Below the pieces are notes generated by a model. It was not told the origin of the DNA. It saw only the letters and a list, made by a program, of their open reading frames with translations, and did not search any database. A stretch of 20,871 bases of DNA, taken from Cellvibrionales bacterium UBA5860 (GTDB lineage: Bacteria; Pseudomonadota; Gammaproteobacteria; Pseudomonadales; Porticoccaceae). Positions 1 through 8,306 of the stretch are shown here, piece after piece. The position numbers and the translations under genes are program-made. Positions within the stretch are counted from its first letter, which is position 1. Every line of letters starts with the position of its first letter. Location: positions 5,444 to 26,314 of the forward strand of contig DJFY01000049.1 in NCBI GenBank assembly GCA_002431545.1. The letters are read 5' to 3'.

Positions 1-927
1 TTACTACAGGATAAAGTGGCGATCGTTACCGGCGCCGGTCGGGGCATGGGGCGCGCCCACGCGCTGGCACTTGCCGCAGAGGGCGCGCGGGTAGTTGTTA
101 ATGATCTGGGAGGCACAGTGGTCGGTGAAGGCGCCGACGAAAGCCCTGCGCAGGAGGTCGTCAACGACATTCGCGCTGCTGGTGGTGATGCTGTGGCAAA
201 TTTCGGCAATGTCACCAGTGTCGCCGACGGCGCGGCCATGGTGGAGCAGGCCATGGACCATTTCGGGCGACTCGATATTGTCGTGAATAATGCAGGCAAT
301 ATACGCAATCAGCTTTTCGTAAAGATGTCTGAGGAAGAGTGGGACAGCGTCATAGCGGTGCACCTCAAGGCGCTCTATACGGTAACCCATCCCGCGGCTC
401 AGATTTTTGCCAAACAACGCAGTGGGCGCATCGTCAATACCGCGTCCGAGGCCGGTCTCGGCGGCTATGCCGCAGCCAACTATGCGGCGGCTAAGGAAGG
501 TGTTGTCGGCTTTTCCCGAACGCTGGCTCTTGAGCTTGGTCCCTACGGTGTCACCACCAATGCCATTCGACCCCGTGCCGGTACCCGTATGGCGGGAGCG
601 GTGGATATGAAAAAAGCGCTCGATCTGGCCCGCGCGGGCAAGTTGCCCCTGCCGGAATTCATGTTTGAAATCGAAGACATGCTGGAAGATTCTGAGGCAT
701 TCAGCCCCGCGCAGGTGGCGCCCCTGGTGGTGTTCTTGTGTAGCGATGCGGCAGCCAACATCAACGGGCGTGATTTCATCGTCGGTGGCGGCGAAATAAC
801 GCTGGTGTCCTTGCCCGGTAAACAGCGCAGCGTCTTTAGCGACCAGCCCTGGACTCAGGACAAACTACAGGCCCTGTTACCGAACACCGTTGGCAAGGGT
901 CTGATCAATCCGGCTGCACCGCAATAA
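1..927 (+). CDS. SDR-family oxidoreductase, MFE-2-like 3-hydroxyacyl-CoA dehydrogenase type (5' partial)
   Basis: NAD(P)-dependent short-chain dehydrogenase, probably oxidising a 3-hydroxyacyl-CoA in a beta-oxidation-like pathway. The reading frame is open from base 1, and the first GTG (base 16) encodes the Val of a typical KVAIVTGAGRGMG strand, so the true start lies a few codons upstream of the window. In window codons: TGxxxGxG dinucleotide motif at 10-17, VVVNDLGG at about 32-39 (Asp after strand 2 favours NAD), NNAG at 96-99, catalytic Ser149, Tyr161 and Lys165 (YAAAK). The VNDLGG and VHLKA segments resemble peroxisomal MFE-2 dehydrogenase domains and actinobacterial ChsB1-like enzymes. 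The length of about 310 residues, longer than a 250-residue classical SDR, fits that group. The substrate is inferred. A cupin gene follows after 32 bases and is probably co-transcribed. Confidence 0.88.
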   Translation, partial: LLQDKVAIVTGAGRGMGRAHALALAAEGARVVVNDLGGTVVGEGADESPAQEVVNDIRAAGGDAVANFGNVTSVADGAAMVEQAMDHFGRLDIVVNNAGNIRNQLFVKMSEEEWDSVIAVHLKALYTVTHPAAQIFAKQRSGRIVNTASEAGLGGYAAANYAAAKEGVVGFSRTLALELGPYGVTTNAIRPRAGTRMAGAVDMKKALDLARAGKLPLPEFMFEIEDMLEDSEAFSPAQVAPLVVFLCSDAAANINGRDFIVGGGEITLVSLPGKQRSVFSDQPWTQDKLQALLPNTVGKGLINPAAPQ

Positions 928-959
928 GGTGCGGTGGGCATCGACCAGGGGGAAGTGTT

Positions 960-1301
960 ATGTCCAGTCCAGCGTGGCAAATTTTTGATCTTAAGGCGCT
1001 GACGGCGAGAGGCCATCAGGGCAATGTCGATTATCAGGAGTTCCTGCGGGAACCGACCATGAGTTGTGGTATCTATTACGTCAAGGCCGGTTCCACCGAC
1101 ATGCAGGGCTATCACGACGAAGACGAACTGTATGTGGTGATAGAAGGGCGCGGCAGTCTCCGCGTTGGTGACGAGGCGCGGGAAGTGGGGCCGGGGGCTA
1201 TCATGTATGTCCGGGCCTCGGAAGAACACGCCTTTTTTGAGGTTCAGGAAGACATGACCATGCTGGTCTTGTTCGCCGCGCCCCGCTCGGGCATGCGTTG
1301 A
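960..1301 (+). CDS. Small single-domain cupin protein
   Basis: A 113-residue, probably cytoplasmic, single cupin_2-type beta-barrel. Cupin motif 1 can be laid out as G44-x5-G50-x-H52-x3-E56-x6-G63, so the first His of the usual HxH pair is Gly. Motif 2 runs P78-G79 to H90. H52, E56 and H90 could still bind one metal ion, but this is not the canonical four-ligand set. A strong AGGGGGA ribosome site lies at 947-953, before the ATG at 960. The gene follows the SDR with a 32-base gap, so the two probably form one transcript. Small cupins beside catabolic genes may be isomerases, dioxygenase-like enzymes or ligand-binding proteins. The sequence does not say which, and no specific function is assigned. 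Confidence 0.85.
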   Translation: MSSPAWQIFDLKALTARGHQGNVDYQEFLREPTMSCGIYYVKAGSTDMQGYHDEDELYVVIEGRGSLRVGDEAREVGPGAIMYVRASEEHAFFEVQEDMTMLVLFAAPRSGMR

Positions 1302-1361
1302 CCGAAAACCACGCCTATTTCCCGAATAACCGCGGATCGGCGCGTTTGGGAGCATCGCCCT

Positions 1362-1388
1362 CGTAATAGATTACGTCTGTATTAGATT
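1362..1388. promoter_or_regulatory. Candidate operator: 14-bp palindrome plus direct repeat upstream of the RND operon
   Basis: CGTAATAGATTACG (1362-1375) is a perfect inverted repeat with a 2-base centre. Within and after it, TAATAGATT (1364-1372) and TATTAGATT (1380-1388) form a near-direct repeat with starts 16 bases apart. The patch is AT-rich against GC-rich surroundings and lies about 180 bases upstream of the efflux operon. This fits binding by a dimeric repressor, but no regulator gene is in the window and no convincing -35/-10 pair could be assigned. Confidence 0.35.
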
Positions 1389-1554
1389 GTGTTTTTAACG
1401 GAAGGGCAGACGACCGGAGCGCGCCAGACACGGCGCAGCCTCTTGGCGTCGCTGCCGGCATATCGATGGTGCTTTTCGACGCAAAGGATTGGTCTGAATG
1501 CGCGGGGTCAGGCGATGATTTTCGACTGGGGCGCGGTAGTTGTCCAAGGTCGCC

Positions 1555-1563
1555 AGGAGAGAG
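1555..1563 (+). promoter_or_regulatory. Ribosome-binding site deciding a TTG start for the efflux outer-membrane gene
   Basis: AGGAGAGAG sits 4 to 8 bases before TTG at 1568, depending on how much of the purine run pairs. Starting there gives a compact lipoprotein signal peptide with Cys at residue 19. The upstream in-frame ATG at 1466 would put 34 polar residues before the signal peptide. Confidence 0.6.
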
Positions 1564-1567
1564 ATTT

Positions 1568-3013
1568 TTGCACGTGTTGAAGCGCTTATCTGTGAGCGCT
1601 GTTCTGTTAATCCTTGGCGCTTGCAGCGTCGGCCCGGAATATTCCAGAACGCAGACCAGGGCGACACTGGGTGCTGAATATGTCGGTGTTGGTCAACTGG
1701 GCATGCGCGAGCAGGCCGACCTGCGCTGGTGGCTGGATTATCGGGATCCGGTGCTTGCGGCCTGGGTCGAGCGCTTGCAGCAGCAAAACCTGGACCTTAA
1801 ATCACTCGCAGAGCGTTTGCTGCAGGCGCGCGAGCGAGTAGCCGTGCAACGCGCCGGGTGGTGGCCTGCGCTCGGCGTCAATGCCGGTGGGCGGCGCAGT
1901 TTCGCACCTGATTTGCTCAATCCCGACGAGCGAACCTACACTTCCACGATCGAGGCCAGCGGTGTTATCTCATGGCAGGCTGATTTATTTGGTCGCATTG
2001 AAAGCGCTGTCGCATCGGCGCGATACAGTGCATTGGCGGCTGAAGCCGATTATCGCGCGCTGGAACATTCGCTAATTGCCGAACTGGTTAATCGTCGGGC
2101 TGTCGTGGTCTTGCTGCTGCAGGAGATCGGCATCCAGAAGCAGATTGTCGATAGTCGGCAGGGCACGCTGGAAACCGTTGCGCGGCGCTATCGGCTTGGG
2201 GTTCCCAATGCGACGGCGGTCGGCGTGTTTACCGCGCGGGAAAATGCCAGTTCGGCGCGGGCGCAATTGCTGCTGCTACAGCAGCAGCTGGAAGAGACCC
2301 TGCTGATTGTCGATGTCCTACTCGATTTGCAGCCGGGCACCCTGTACCGAGACCAGACGAGCCTGGCCGACACGCTTTTTCCGCCGATGCCGCCGACCCA
2401 GATTCCCGATGTGGCGCGGCCGGCACAATTGCTGGATATGCGGCCTGATATTAAAGCCGCCGAATTTCGGGTCGTGGCCGCAAATGCCGACATCGGCGTC
2501 GCGGTCGCCGATTTGTTTCCGGATCTGAACTTTTCCCTCACCCGCGGTTTTGCCGGTGATCAGGCGGGCGGATTATTGCGTAACAATAATGCCGTAGGCG
2601 CCCTGGCGGGTCAGTTGACCACGAGGCTGTTCGAAGGTGGGCGCTTGCGCGCACAGATTCGACAGAGTGAAGCGCGCGCGCGTGAACTGGCCTTCGAATA
2701 CGCTCGTGTCGTGTTGTCCGCGGTGGCCGAGGTCGAGACAGCACTGGTGCAGGAACAATACCTGCGGCAACGGGTCAACGAGTTGCGTATTAGCGTCGAC
2801 GCGGCTCGTCAGGCGGGTGAACTCGCCGAAGCGCGCTATCAGAGGGGGATTTCGCCACTGCTCGAGCTACTGGAGACCCAGCGTCGCCGGCAGGTAGCAG
2901 AACGGGCCCTGCTGGGAGCCCAGCGCGAGGCCTGGGCCGCCCGAATTAATCTTCAACTGGCGCTGGGACCACGCTGGCCAGCACCGGCCTTGAGCTTAAA
3001 CAACAGCCGATAA
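1568..3013 (+). CDS. RND efflux system outer-membrane lipoprotein (TolC/NodT family)
   Basis: Outer-membrane channel of a tripartite efflux pump. It forms a trimeric barrel and periplasmic tunnel that docks to the adaptor encoded next. From the TTG start the protein is 481 residues, normal for the OprM/NodT family. The signal peptide ends in the lipobox LGAC with Cys19, so the mature protein is a lipidated outer-membrane protein. CSVGPEY directly after the Cys is typical of this family. The rest shows the two internally similar halves of alternating helices and strands, including QADLFGRIE, LLDMRPDIKAAEFRV, NADIGVAVADLFPDL and YQRGISPLLELLETQ. The adaptor gene starts 16 bases downstream, so this is the first gene of the operon. 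The start choice is less certain than the function. Confidence 0.93.
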   Translation: MHVLKRLSVSAVLLILGACSVGPEYSRTQTRATLGAEYVGVGQLGMREQADLRWWLDYRDPVLAAWVERLQQQNLDLKSLAERLLQARERVAVQRAGWWPALGVNAGGRRSFAPDLLNPDERTYTSTIEASGVISWQADLFGRIESAVASARYSALAAEADYRALEHSLIAELVNRRAVVVLLLQEIGIQKQIVDSRQGTLETVARRYRLGVPNATAVGVFTARENASSARAQLLLLQQQLEETLLIVDVLLDLQPGTLYRDQTSLADTLFPPMPPTQIPDVARPAQLLDMRPDIKAAEFRVVAANADIGVAVADLFPDLNFSLTRGFAGDQAGGLLRNNNAVGALAGQLTTRLFEGGRLRAQIRQSEARARELAFEYARVVLSAVAEVETALVQEQYLRQRVNELRISVDAARQAGELAEARYQRGISPLLELLETQRRRQVAERALLGAQREAWAARINLQLALGPRWPAPALSLNNSR

Positions 3014-3029
3014 CTATGAATAGAGCGAT

Positions 3030-4205
3030 ATGAAGAAGTTATGGAATCCGGCTAATCGCCAGCTTTTCCTTGTGGTCGCAATTATTGTCGGCGCCCTGGT
3101 GTTGTCGCGCGCGTTGGTGGCTACCCGCACGCTGCCGAAAACGGCGCTGCAGGAGGTGCGCATGCCGGTCACCGTGACCCAGTTACGTCGCGGTGCATAC
3201 CCCGTGCGTGTGGTAACCACCGGCCGGGTAGCACCGCGCAGCACCGTGGCGATCACGCCGCAGGTGTCGGGGCGTGTACAGTGGATCAGCGACCAGATGT
3301 ACAGCGGTGGTTATCTCGATGAAGACGACGTGCTGTTTCGCATCGAAGCGGTTGACTATGAAAACGAAGTGGCGCGGGAAAGCGCTGCCGTGGCCAAAGC
3401 CCGCACGGATCTGGCGTTGGAGCATGCCGAAGCGGAGGCTTCCCTCGACGAATGGCGGGCGCTCAACGAGGGGCAGGATGCGCCACCTCTGGTCAGTCGC
3501 GAGCCCCAGATTGCCCAGGCCGAGGCAGAATTGGCGGCGGCCAGGGCTCGCCTGGCACAGGCGGAACTGAATTTATCCCGAACCCGTTACCGCTTGCCAT
3601 TTTCCGGTCGCGTCATGTCCAGCAGTCTGGAGGTCGGCCAGTTTGTCGTTTCCGGTCAACCCTATGGCGAAATTTACAATCGGGAGTCGCTGGAAATTTC
3701 CCTTTCGCTGGCGCCCTCGGATATACGCTGGTTTCTCGACCCAGAGCAGGCCGAAGTCTTGCTTCGGTTCGAAGATGCGGCTTCCGGACAGGGACCCCAG
3801 ATTGTGTCAGGCCGCATAATCCGGTTGGGCGCGCTGCTCGACGAAGCGACCCGCTACCAGCAAATTGTCGTTAAACCGCTGGATGACAGTCCGCTTATTC
3901 CCGGCATGCTCACAGAGGTGGTTCTCGCCAGCGCGCCGGTTGCCGGTACCTGGAAAATACCTATCCCTGCCCTGCAGGGCCAGTATATCTGGATCGTCGA
4001 CGATGCGGGCCAGTTGGAGCGACTTCAGCCGGAGGTGATAGCGACGTTATCGGACAGTGTCATTGCGCGTTTGCCGGCGCGTACGACGAGCTTGCGGGTG
4101 GTCGATACACCGGTAAACGGTGCCGTCGAGGGTGCTCGCGTAGAGGTAGTGGACTTGACGGACACAAACGCTCCCACGTCAGCGCAAACCGCGATCGCGC
4201 CATGA
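3030..4205 (+). CDS. RND efflux periplasmic adaptor (membrane fusion protein, HlyD-like)
   Basis: Links the inner-membrane permease to the outer-membrane channel. The protein has 391 residues. Residues 11-30 form one hydrophobic segment with no lipobox Cys, so it is probably anchored by this helix. The first lipoyl/barrel half follows at about 48-110 (VTTGRVAPRSTVAITPQVSG), then an alpha-helical hairpin at about 115-185 rich in Ala, Glu and Arg, the second lipoyl half (LPFSGRVMSSSLEVGQFV), and C-terminal beta-barrel and membrane-proximal domains. The helical hairpin is short, as in adaptors of AcrA type. The gene lies 16 bases after the outer-membrane gene and 30 bases before the permease gene. 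No substrate can be inferred. Confidence 0.92.
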   Translation: MKKLWNPANRQLFLVVAIIVGALVLSRALVATRTLPKTALQEVRMPVTVTQLRRGAYPVRVVTTGRVAPRSTVAITPQVSGRVQWISDQMYSGGYLDEDDVLFRIEAVDYENEVARESAAVAKARTDLALEHAEAEASLDEWRALNEGQDAPPLVSREPQIAQAEAELAAARARLAQAELNLSRTRYRLPFSGRVMSSSLEVGQFVVSGQPYGEIYNRESLEISLSLAPSDIRWFLDPEQAEVLLRFEDAASGQGPQIVSGRIIRLGALLDEATRYQQIVVKPLDDSPLIPGMLTEVVLASAPVAGTWKIPIPALQGQYIWIVDDAGQLERLQPEVIATLSDSVIARLPARTTSLRVVDTPVNGAVEGARVEVVDLTDTNAPTSAQTAIAP

Positions 4206-4235
4206 TGCACGCATCGAGCGGGGGAGGGCGTTAGC

Positions 4236-7200
4236 ATGGATCAGCAAGTGCAGCAGGCAAAACGCCGATCGCTCGTCGCCTGGTTTGCCGGCAATCCGGT
4301 GGCGGCCAATATTGTCATGGCGTTTCTGCTCGTCGGCGGTTTTCTCAGTACCAGCGACATGATTACCGAGACCTTTCCGACCATCGACCCCCGCACGATC
4401 ACGATTGCCACACCCTATCCGGGGGCGACGCCATACGATGTCGAGGAAAGCATTACTCGCAGGGTTGAAGAGGCTGTGATCGGCATCGAGGGGGTCAAGC
4501 GCGTGATGTCCAGCGCCAGTGAAGGTGCCGGTGTGGTGACGGTAGAGATGGAGGACTTCGCCGACCATAGTCAGGTACTCAACGACGTCGAGACCGAAGT
4601 CGATGGCATTGCGGATTTTCCCCCGGAAGACGCCGAGGAAACCTCTATCGTGCGTACCAAGCGGACCGCAAGCATGATGTCCCTTGCCCTGTATGGTCAG
4701 GTTGACGAGGCAGCTTTGCATTACTGGGCGCGGCGTATCGAGAGCGACCTGTTGCAGATTCCCGAGGTCACCCTGGTCGACATTGCCGGCGGCCGCAAGA
4801 GCGAGATTTCTATTGAGGTCAGCGAGGATACATTGCGCCACTACGGCCTTACTTTGCGCGATATCTCGCAGCGCGTAAGCGAGTTTTCCGTCGATTTGCC
4901 GGGCGGTACTCTGCGCACGGAGGCGGGAGATATCCTAATTCGCGTGCAGGATAAACGCTACACGGGAGAGGAGTTCAAAAATATCGCGGTACGCAGTCCC
5001 ATCGATGGTGCCAAACTGCGCTTGGGCGATATCGCAAACATTCGGGATGCGTTTGAAGATACGGATATCATTAACCACTTTAATGGTCTGCCAGCCCTGT
5101 TTATCCGCATCACGCGCAGTGATACCCAGGATACCCTGCAGATCGAGCGGGCGGTTAAGTCCTACCTGTCGACCCTTCAGTTGCCTGCCGGTATGCATCT
5201 CGATATCTGGCGCAACTCCACCGACGTTCTGCGCGACCGTATCAGCCTGATGATACGCAACGGTATTCTCGGTTACGTCCTCGTGTTTTTATGTCTGCTG
5301 TTGTTTCTCGATTTACGGCTGGCCTTCTGGACCAGCCTCGGCATTCCCATTTCGTTTATGGGTGGGTTGTTGCTGGTGTCGACCACCGGTATCACTATGA
5401 ACATGATCACGCTGTTTGCACTGATCATTGTCATCGGTATCGTTGTCGATGACGCCATCGTGGTCGGCGAAAGCATCTATAACGAACAACATCGAAACCC
5501 CAATAATCCGGACGCGGTTCTGGATGGCGTATTTCTGGTCAAAGCGCCGGTGACCATCGGCGTACTGACGACGATAGCCGCCTTTGCACCGCTGATTTTT
5601 TCCACCGGCACCATGGCGCAAATCATGATCCCGGTGCCGGTGGTGGTCATCGGTATTCTGGCGATCTCGCTGGTCGAGGCGTTTTACATTTTGCCCGCGC
5701 ACCTGGCCGGCAATAAGCGGTGGAGCCGCGGCGTGCTGGCGACCCTGCGCGATCGCACGCACGGTGCGCTCGAATCCTTTGTCGACAACCGACTGATACC
5801 GGCCATCCAGCTATGCCTGGACTATCGTTATGTCAGCGTCGCCATCGGTGCCGCCTTTATTATCGTAACGCTGGGCATTTTCCAGGGCGGTATCGTCCGC
5901 TTTATTTTTTTTCCTCAAATCGACAGCGACCACATCACGGTCAATCTGAAAATGCCGACGGGCACGCCCTTTGAAACCACCTACGCTTACGCGCGCAGGA
6001 TCTTTGAGGCCGGCAATGAGATGGCCCGTGAGATCGACGCCGAGGTCGCAGCAAGCGACGCTGACGAGGTCGGTTCGATAGTCGAGGCGTCGTCGTTTAC
6101 GGTGGGTAGCCAGGCGTCCGATACCACGGGGCCGCTGGCCAGCAACGCGGGGAGCAACGCGACCAATCTGGCGCAGATTCGCATGGAACTGGTGCCGGGG
6201 AACGAACGGGTATATTCGTCGAGCGAACTGGAGCGCATCTGGCGCAGGAAAGCACCACCGGTGCCCGGTGCGGAAAGTCTGACTTTTCGCAGCAGTCTGG
6301 TGCGCGCTGGCGACGACGTCAATGTCGAACTGTCCCATCGCGACGAAGATGTCCTCGCCCAGGCCGCCACGCGGCTCAAGCTTCTGATGTCCGGGATCGA
6401 AGGCGTAAGCGAGGTCGAGGACAGTTTCGAACCCGGCAAGCGGGAGTATGTTTTCGACATCACTGCCGCCGGTCTGGCAGCGGGCTTGACGCCGGCGGAT
6501 ATCGGCCGTCAGTTGCGATTTGCCTACTACGGTGCCGAGGTGCAACGGGTGCAACGGGGGCGCGAAGAAATAAAGGTAATGGTGCGCTATCCCGAAACCG
6601 AGCGGCGTACCTTGAACGACCTTTACAACACGCGGATCAGACTTGCCGACGGTTCGGAAATGGATCTGCGCACGGCGGCAGTTATTCGTGAACAGCGCGG
6701 TTATTCCAGGATCGAGCGCGTCGACGGGCGTCGCGTTGTCAGTGTCAGCGCAGATGTCGAGGAAACCCAGACGACGCCGGACGATGTCGTGACGAAAATC
6801 CGCAATGACATGATGCCTGATCTGCTTGTGGCGTATCCGGGGCTTTCCTATACCTTCGAGGGGGTCAATCGCAATCAAAGGGAAGACATGGCCAGCCTGA
6901 TACGCAACCTGATGATTGCCGTGATGGTCATGTTCGTTATGCTGTCATCCCAACTGCGCAGTTACATTCAGCCAGTCATTATCATCACCGCGATCCCGTT
7001 TGGATTTGTCGGCGCAGTGCTGGGTCACCTGGTAATGGGCTTCGATATCTCCTTTGTCTCGGTTTTCGGCATGATCGCGCTGTCCGGTGTTGTCATCAAT
7101 GACTCCGTTGTGCTTGTCGACTATTACAATCACGTGCGCGAAGAACGTGGGTTGAGTGTGCAGGAAGCACTGGTGGTGGCTGTGGCCCGGCGCTTTCGGC

Positions 7201-7487
7201 CGATTCTACTGACTACCCTGACGACCAGTTTCGGCCTGCTGCCGATGTTGCTGGAGACAAGCCTGCAGGCCCGGTTTCTCATTCCCATGGCGATCAGTAT
7301 CGCATTTGGCATCCTCTATGCGAGCCTGGTCATTCTTTTTCTGGTGCCCGCACTGATACTGATAGCAGAAGACGTCCGCGCCATACTGGGCCGTCTGGCC
7401 CCGGCCCCGACCGGGGCGTCAACGGCGGCGCCAGAATCTGTTGTTGCCGAAAAAACGGCGGCTTCGGACGCGTCGGCGACGGACTAG
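4236..7487 (+). CDS. RND efflux permease (AcrB-like inner-membrane proton antiporter)
   Basis: Proton-driven export permease of the pump. At 1083 residues it is normal for the RND superfamily (AcrB is 1049). There is a first membrane helix at about 24-38, a large periplasmic loop, helices from about 340 to 500, a second large loop, and a final helical bundle at about 880-1035. TM4 carries the proton-relay pair D405-D406 in GIVVDDAIVVGE, equivalent to AcrB D407/D408. In TM10 the segment NDSVVLVDYYN puts N955 where AcrB has Lys940, a pattern seen in one branch of RND pumps. A strong GGGGAGGG site (4221-4228) precedes the ATG. Third gene of the operon. Specificity (drug, metal or lipid-like compound) is unknown, and no His/Met-rich metal sites stand out. 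Confidence 0.95.
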   Translation: MDQQVQQAKRRSLVAWFAGNPVAANIVMAFLLVGGFLSTSDMITETFPTIDPRTITIATPYPGATPYDVEESITRRVEEAVIGIEGVKRVMSSASEGAGVVTVEMEDFADHSQVLNDVETEVDGIADFPPEDAEETSIVRTKRTASMMSLALYGQVDEAALHYWARRIESDLLQIPEVTLVDIAGGRKSEISIEVSEDTLRHYGLTLRDISQRVSEFSVDLPGGTLRTEAGDILIRVQDKRYTGEEFKNIAVRSPIDGAKLRLGDIANIRDAFEDTDIINHFNGLPALFIRITRSDTQDTLQIERAVKSYLSTLQLPAGMHLDIWRNSTDVLRDRISLMIRNGILGYVLVFLCLLLFLDLRLAFWTSLGIPISFMGGLLLVSTTGITMNMITLFALIIVIGIVVDDAIVVGESIYNEQHRNPNNPDAVLDGVFLVKAPVTIGVLTTIAAFAPLIFSTGTMAQIMIPVPVVVIGILAISLVEAFYILPAHLAGNKRWSRGVLATLRDRTHGALESFVDNRLIPAIQLCLDYRYVSVAIGAAFIIVTLGIFQGGIVRFIFFPQIDSDHITVNLKMPTGTPFETTYAYARRIFEAGNEMAREIDAEVAASDADEVGSIVEASSFTVGSQASDTTGPLASNAGSNATNLAQIRMELVPGNERVYSSSELERIWRRKAPPVPGAESLTFRSSLVRAGDDVNVELSHRDEDVLAQAATRLKLLMSGIEGVSEVEDSFEPGKREYVFDITAAGLAAGLTPADIGRQLRFAYYGAEVQRVQRGREEIKVMVRYPETERRTLNDLYNTRIRLADGSEMDLRTAAVIREQRGYSRIERVDGRRVVSVSADVEETQTTPDDVVTKIRNDMMPDLLVAYPGLSYTFEGVNRNQREDMASLIRNLMIAVMVMFVMLSSQLRSYIQPVIIITAIPFGFVGAVLGHLVMGFDISFVSVFGMIALSGVVINDSVVLVDYYNHVREERGLSVQEALVVAVARRFRPILLTTLTTSFGLLPMLLETSLQARFLIPMAISIAFGILYASLVILFLVPALILIAEDVRAILGRLAPAPTGASTAAPESVVAEKTAASDASATD

Positions 7488-7511
7488 GACTGCGCATCGC
7501 GCCCTGCAACG

Positions 7512-7527
7512 ACCCCAGATCAGGGGT
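7512..7527. terminator. Weak hairpin between convergent genes (possible bidirectional terminator)
   Basis: ACCCC and GGGGT pair around a 6-base loop in the 67-base gap between the permease stop and the YqhA-family stop. The stem is short and no T-run follows on either strand. Its position is right for a terminator, but the structure alone is weak. Confidence 0.2.
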
Positions 7528-7554
7528 ATGCCATTGCGCGAAGGACGACGCAGG

Positions 7555-8070
7555 TTATTGACTCGAGCCGGTTCCCGAGTGTTTGGTGATGCGGTCGAGC
7601 CAGCCCATAGCGAAGGCCGACAAGACAAAAGTGAGGTGCAGAATTACGTACCAGAGTAGTTTGTCGTTGCTGATATTGGGCGCATTCATAAACACCTTCA
7701 GCAGATGGATGCTGGAGATGGCGACGATGCTGGCCGCGATTTTCATTTTAAGTGAGGAAGCGTCCATCTTGCCCAGCCAGCCCAGCTTTTCCTCACCTTC
7801 GTCTACGTCGAGCTGTGATACAAAGTTTTCGTAACCGCTCATCATGACCATGACGATTAGGCCGCCGACCATCGCGATATCGATAAGCGAAAGTACAACC
7901 AGCACCATATCGGCCTCGGCCATTTCAATCACATGTGGCAGCAGGTGGAAGATTTCCTGAAAGAATTTGATGGCCAGCGCCAGCAACACCAGTGACAGAC
8001 CCAGATAGATCGGCGCCAGTAGCCAGCGGGATCTGTACATGGTTTTTTCGATGAGGGCTTCCAACTTCAT
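7555..8070 (-). CDS. yqhA: YqhA family (UPF0114) inner-membrane protein
   Basis: A 171-residue integral membrane protein of the UPF0114/YqhA family. The molecular role is not established. The opening MYRSRWLLAPIYLGLSLVLL, a central MVGGLIVMVMMSGYENFVS segment, and the KIAASIVAISSIHLLKVFMN and later C-terminal helices are diagnostic. About four hydrophobic segments are visible (roughly 15-35, 52-78, 105-127 and 137-158). A charged loop, DVDEGEEKLGWLGKMD, lies between the second and third. The length is close to the family norm. It is transcribed toward the efflux operon and away from the LLM oxidoreductase gene, so it is a single-gene unit. Confidence 0.9.
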   Translation of the reverse strand: MKLEALIEKTMYRSRWLLAPIYLGLSLVLLALAIKFFQEIFHLLPHVIEMAEADMVLVVLSLIDIAMVGGLIVMVMMSGYENFVSQLDVDEGEEKLGWLGKMDASSLKMKIAASIVAISSIHLLKVFMNAPNISNDKLLWYVILHLTFVLSAFAMGWLDRITKHSGTGSSQ

Positions 8071-8292
8071 TATGCCGACCTACTTCGTTGCTGAGTTGTT
8101 TCAAGAGTTTTTCCGGGATTGCTGGCCCGCGCCACGCGCAGGCAGGTTTTCTTTTATAACCCGGTATCTCATTGCTAACATGGCGAGCCGGGCGGATTCT
8201 ACTATGCCTGGAACCAAGGTTAAACGGCGGGCGCCGGCGCAAGCATAAATTGCCGGCGGTTGAACTTGTCGTTACATGGCACACAAAAAAAC

Positions 8293-8300
8293 AAGAGGGG
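8293..8300 (+). promoter_or_regulatory. Ribosome-binding site fixing the LLM oxidoreductase start
   Basis: AAGAGGGG lies 6 bases before ATG at 8307, and the family's conserved N-terminal strand (MKIDMMSNP) begins exactly there. The frame is open back to 8172, but that stretch encodes no recognisable sequence. Confidence 0.65.
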
Positions 8301-8306
8301 CCGGGC

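Noticed and set aside
16..927. GTG at 16 as the real start of the SDR gene
   Set aside because: The five codons before it (LLQDK) continue the standard SDR first strand, so the gene is cut by the window edge rather than starting here.
1466..1567. ATG at 1466 as start of the outer-membrane lipoprotein
   Set aside because: It would add 34 polar residues before the signal peptide. A good ribosome site precedes TTG 1568 and gives a normal lipoprotein leader.
5811..6878. 355-codon open frame on the minus strand inside the RND permease gene
   Set aside because: It lies fully antisense to a clearly conserved gene, has no recognisable domain and reflects GC-rich codon use.
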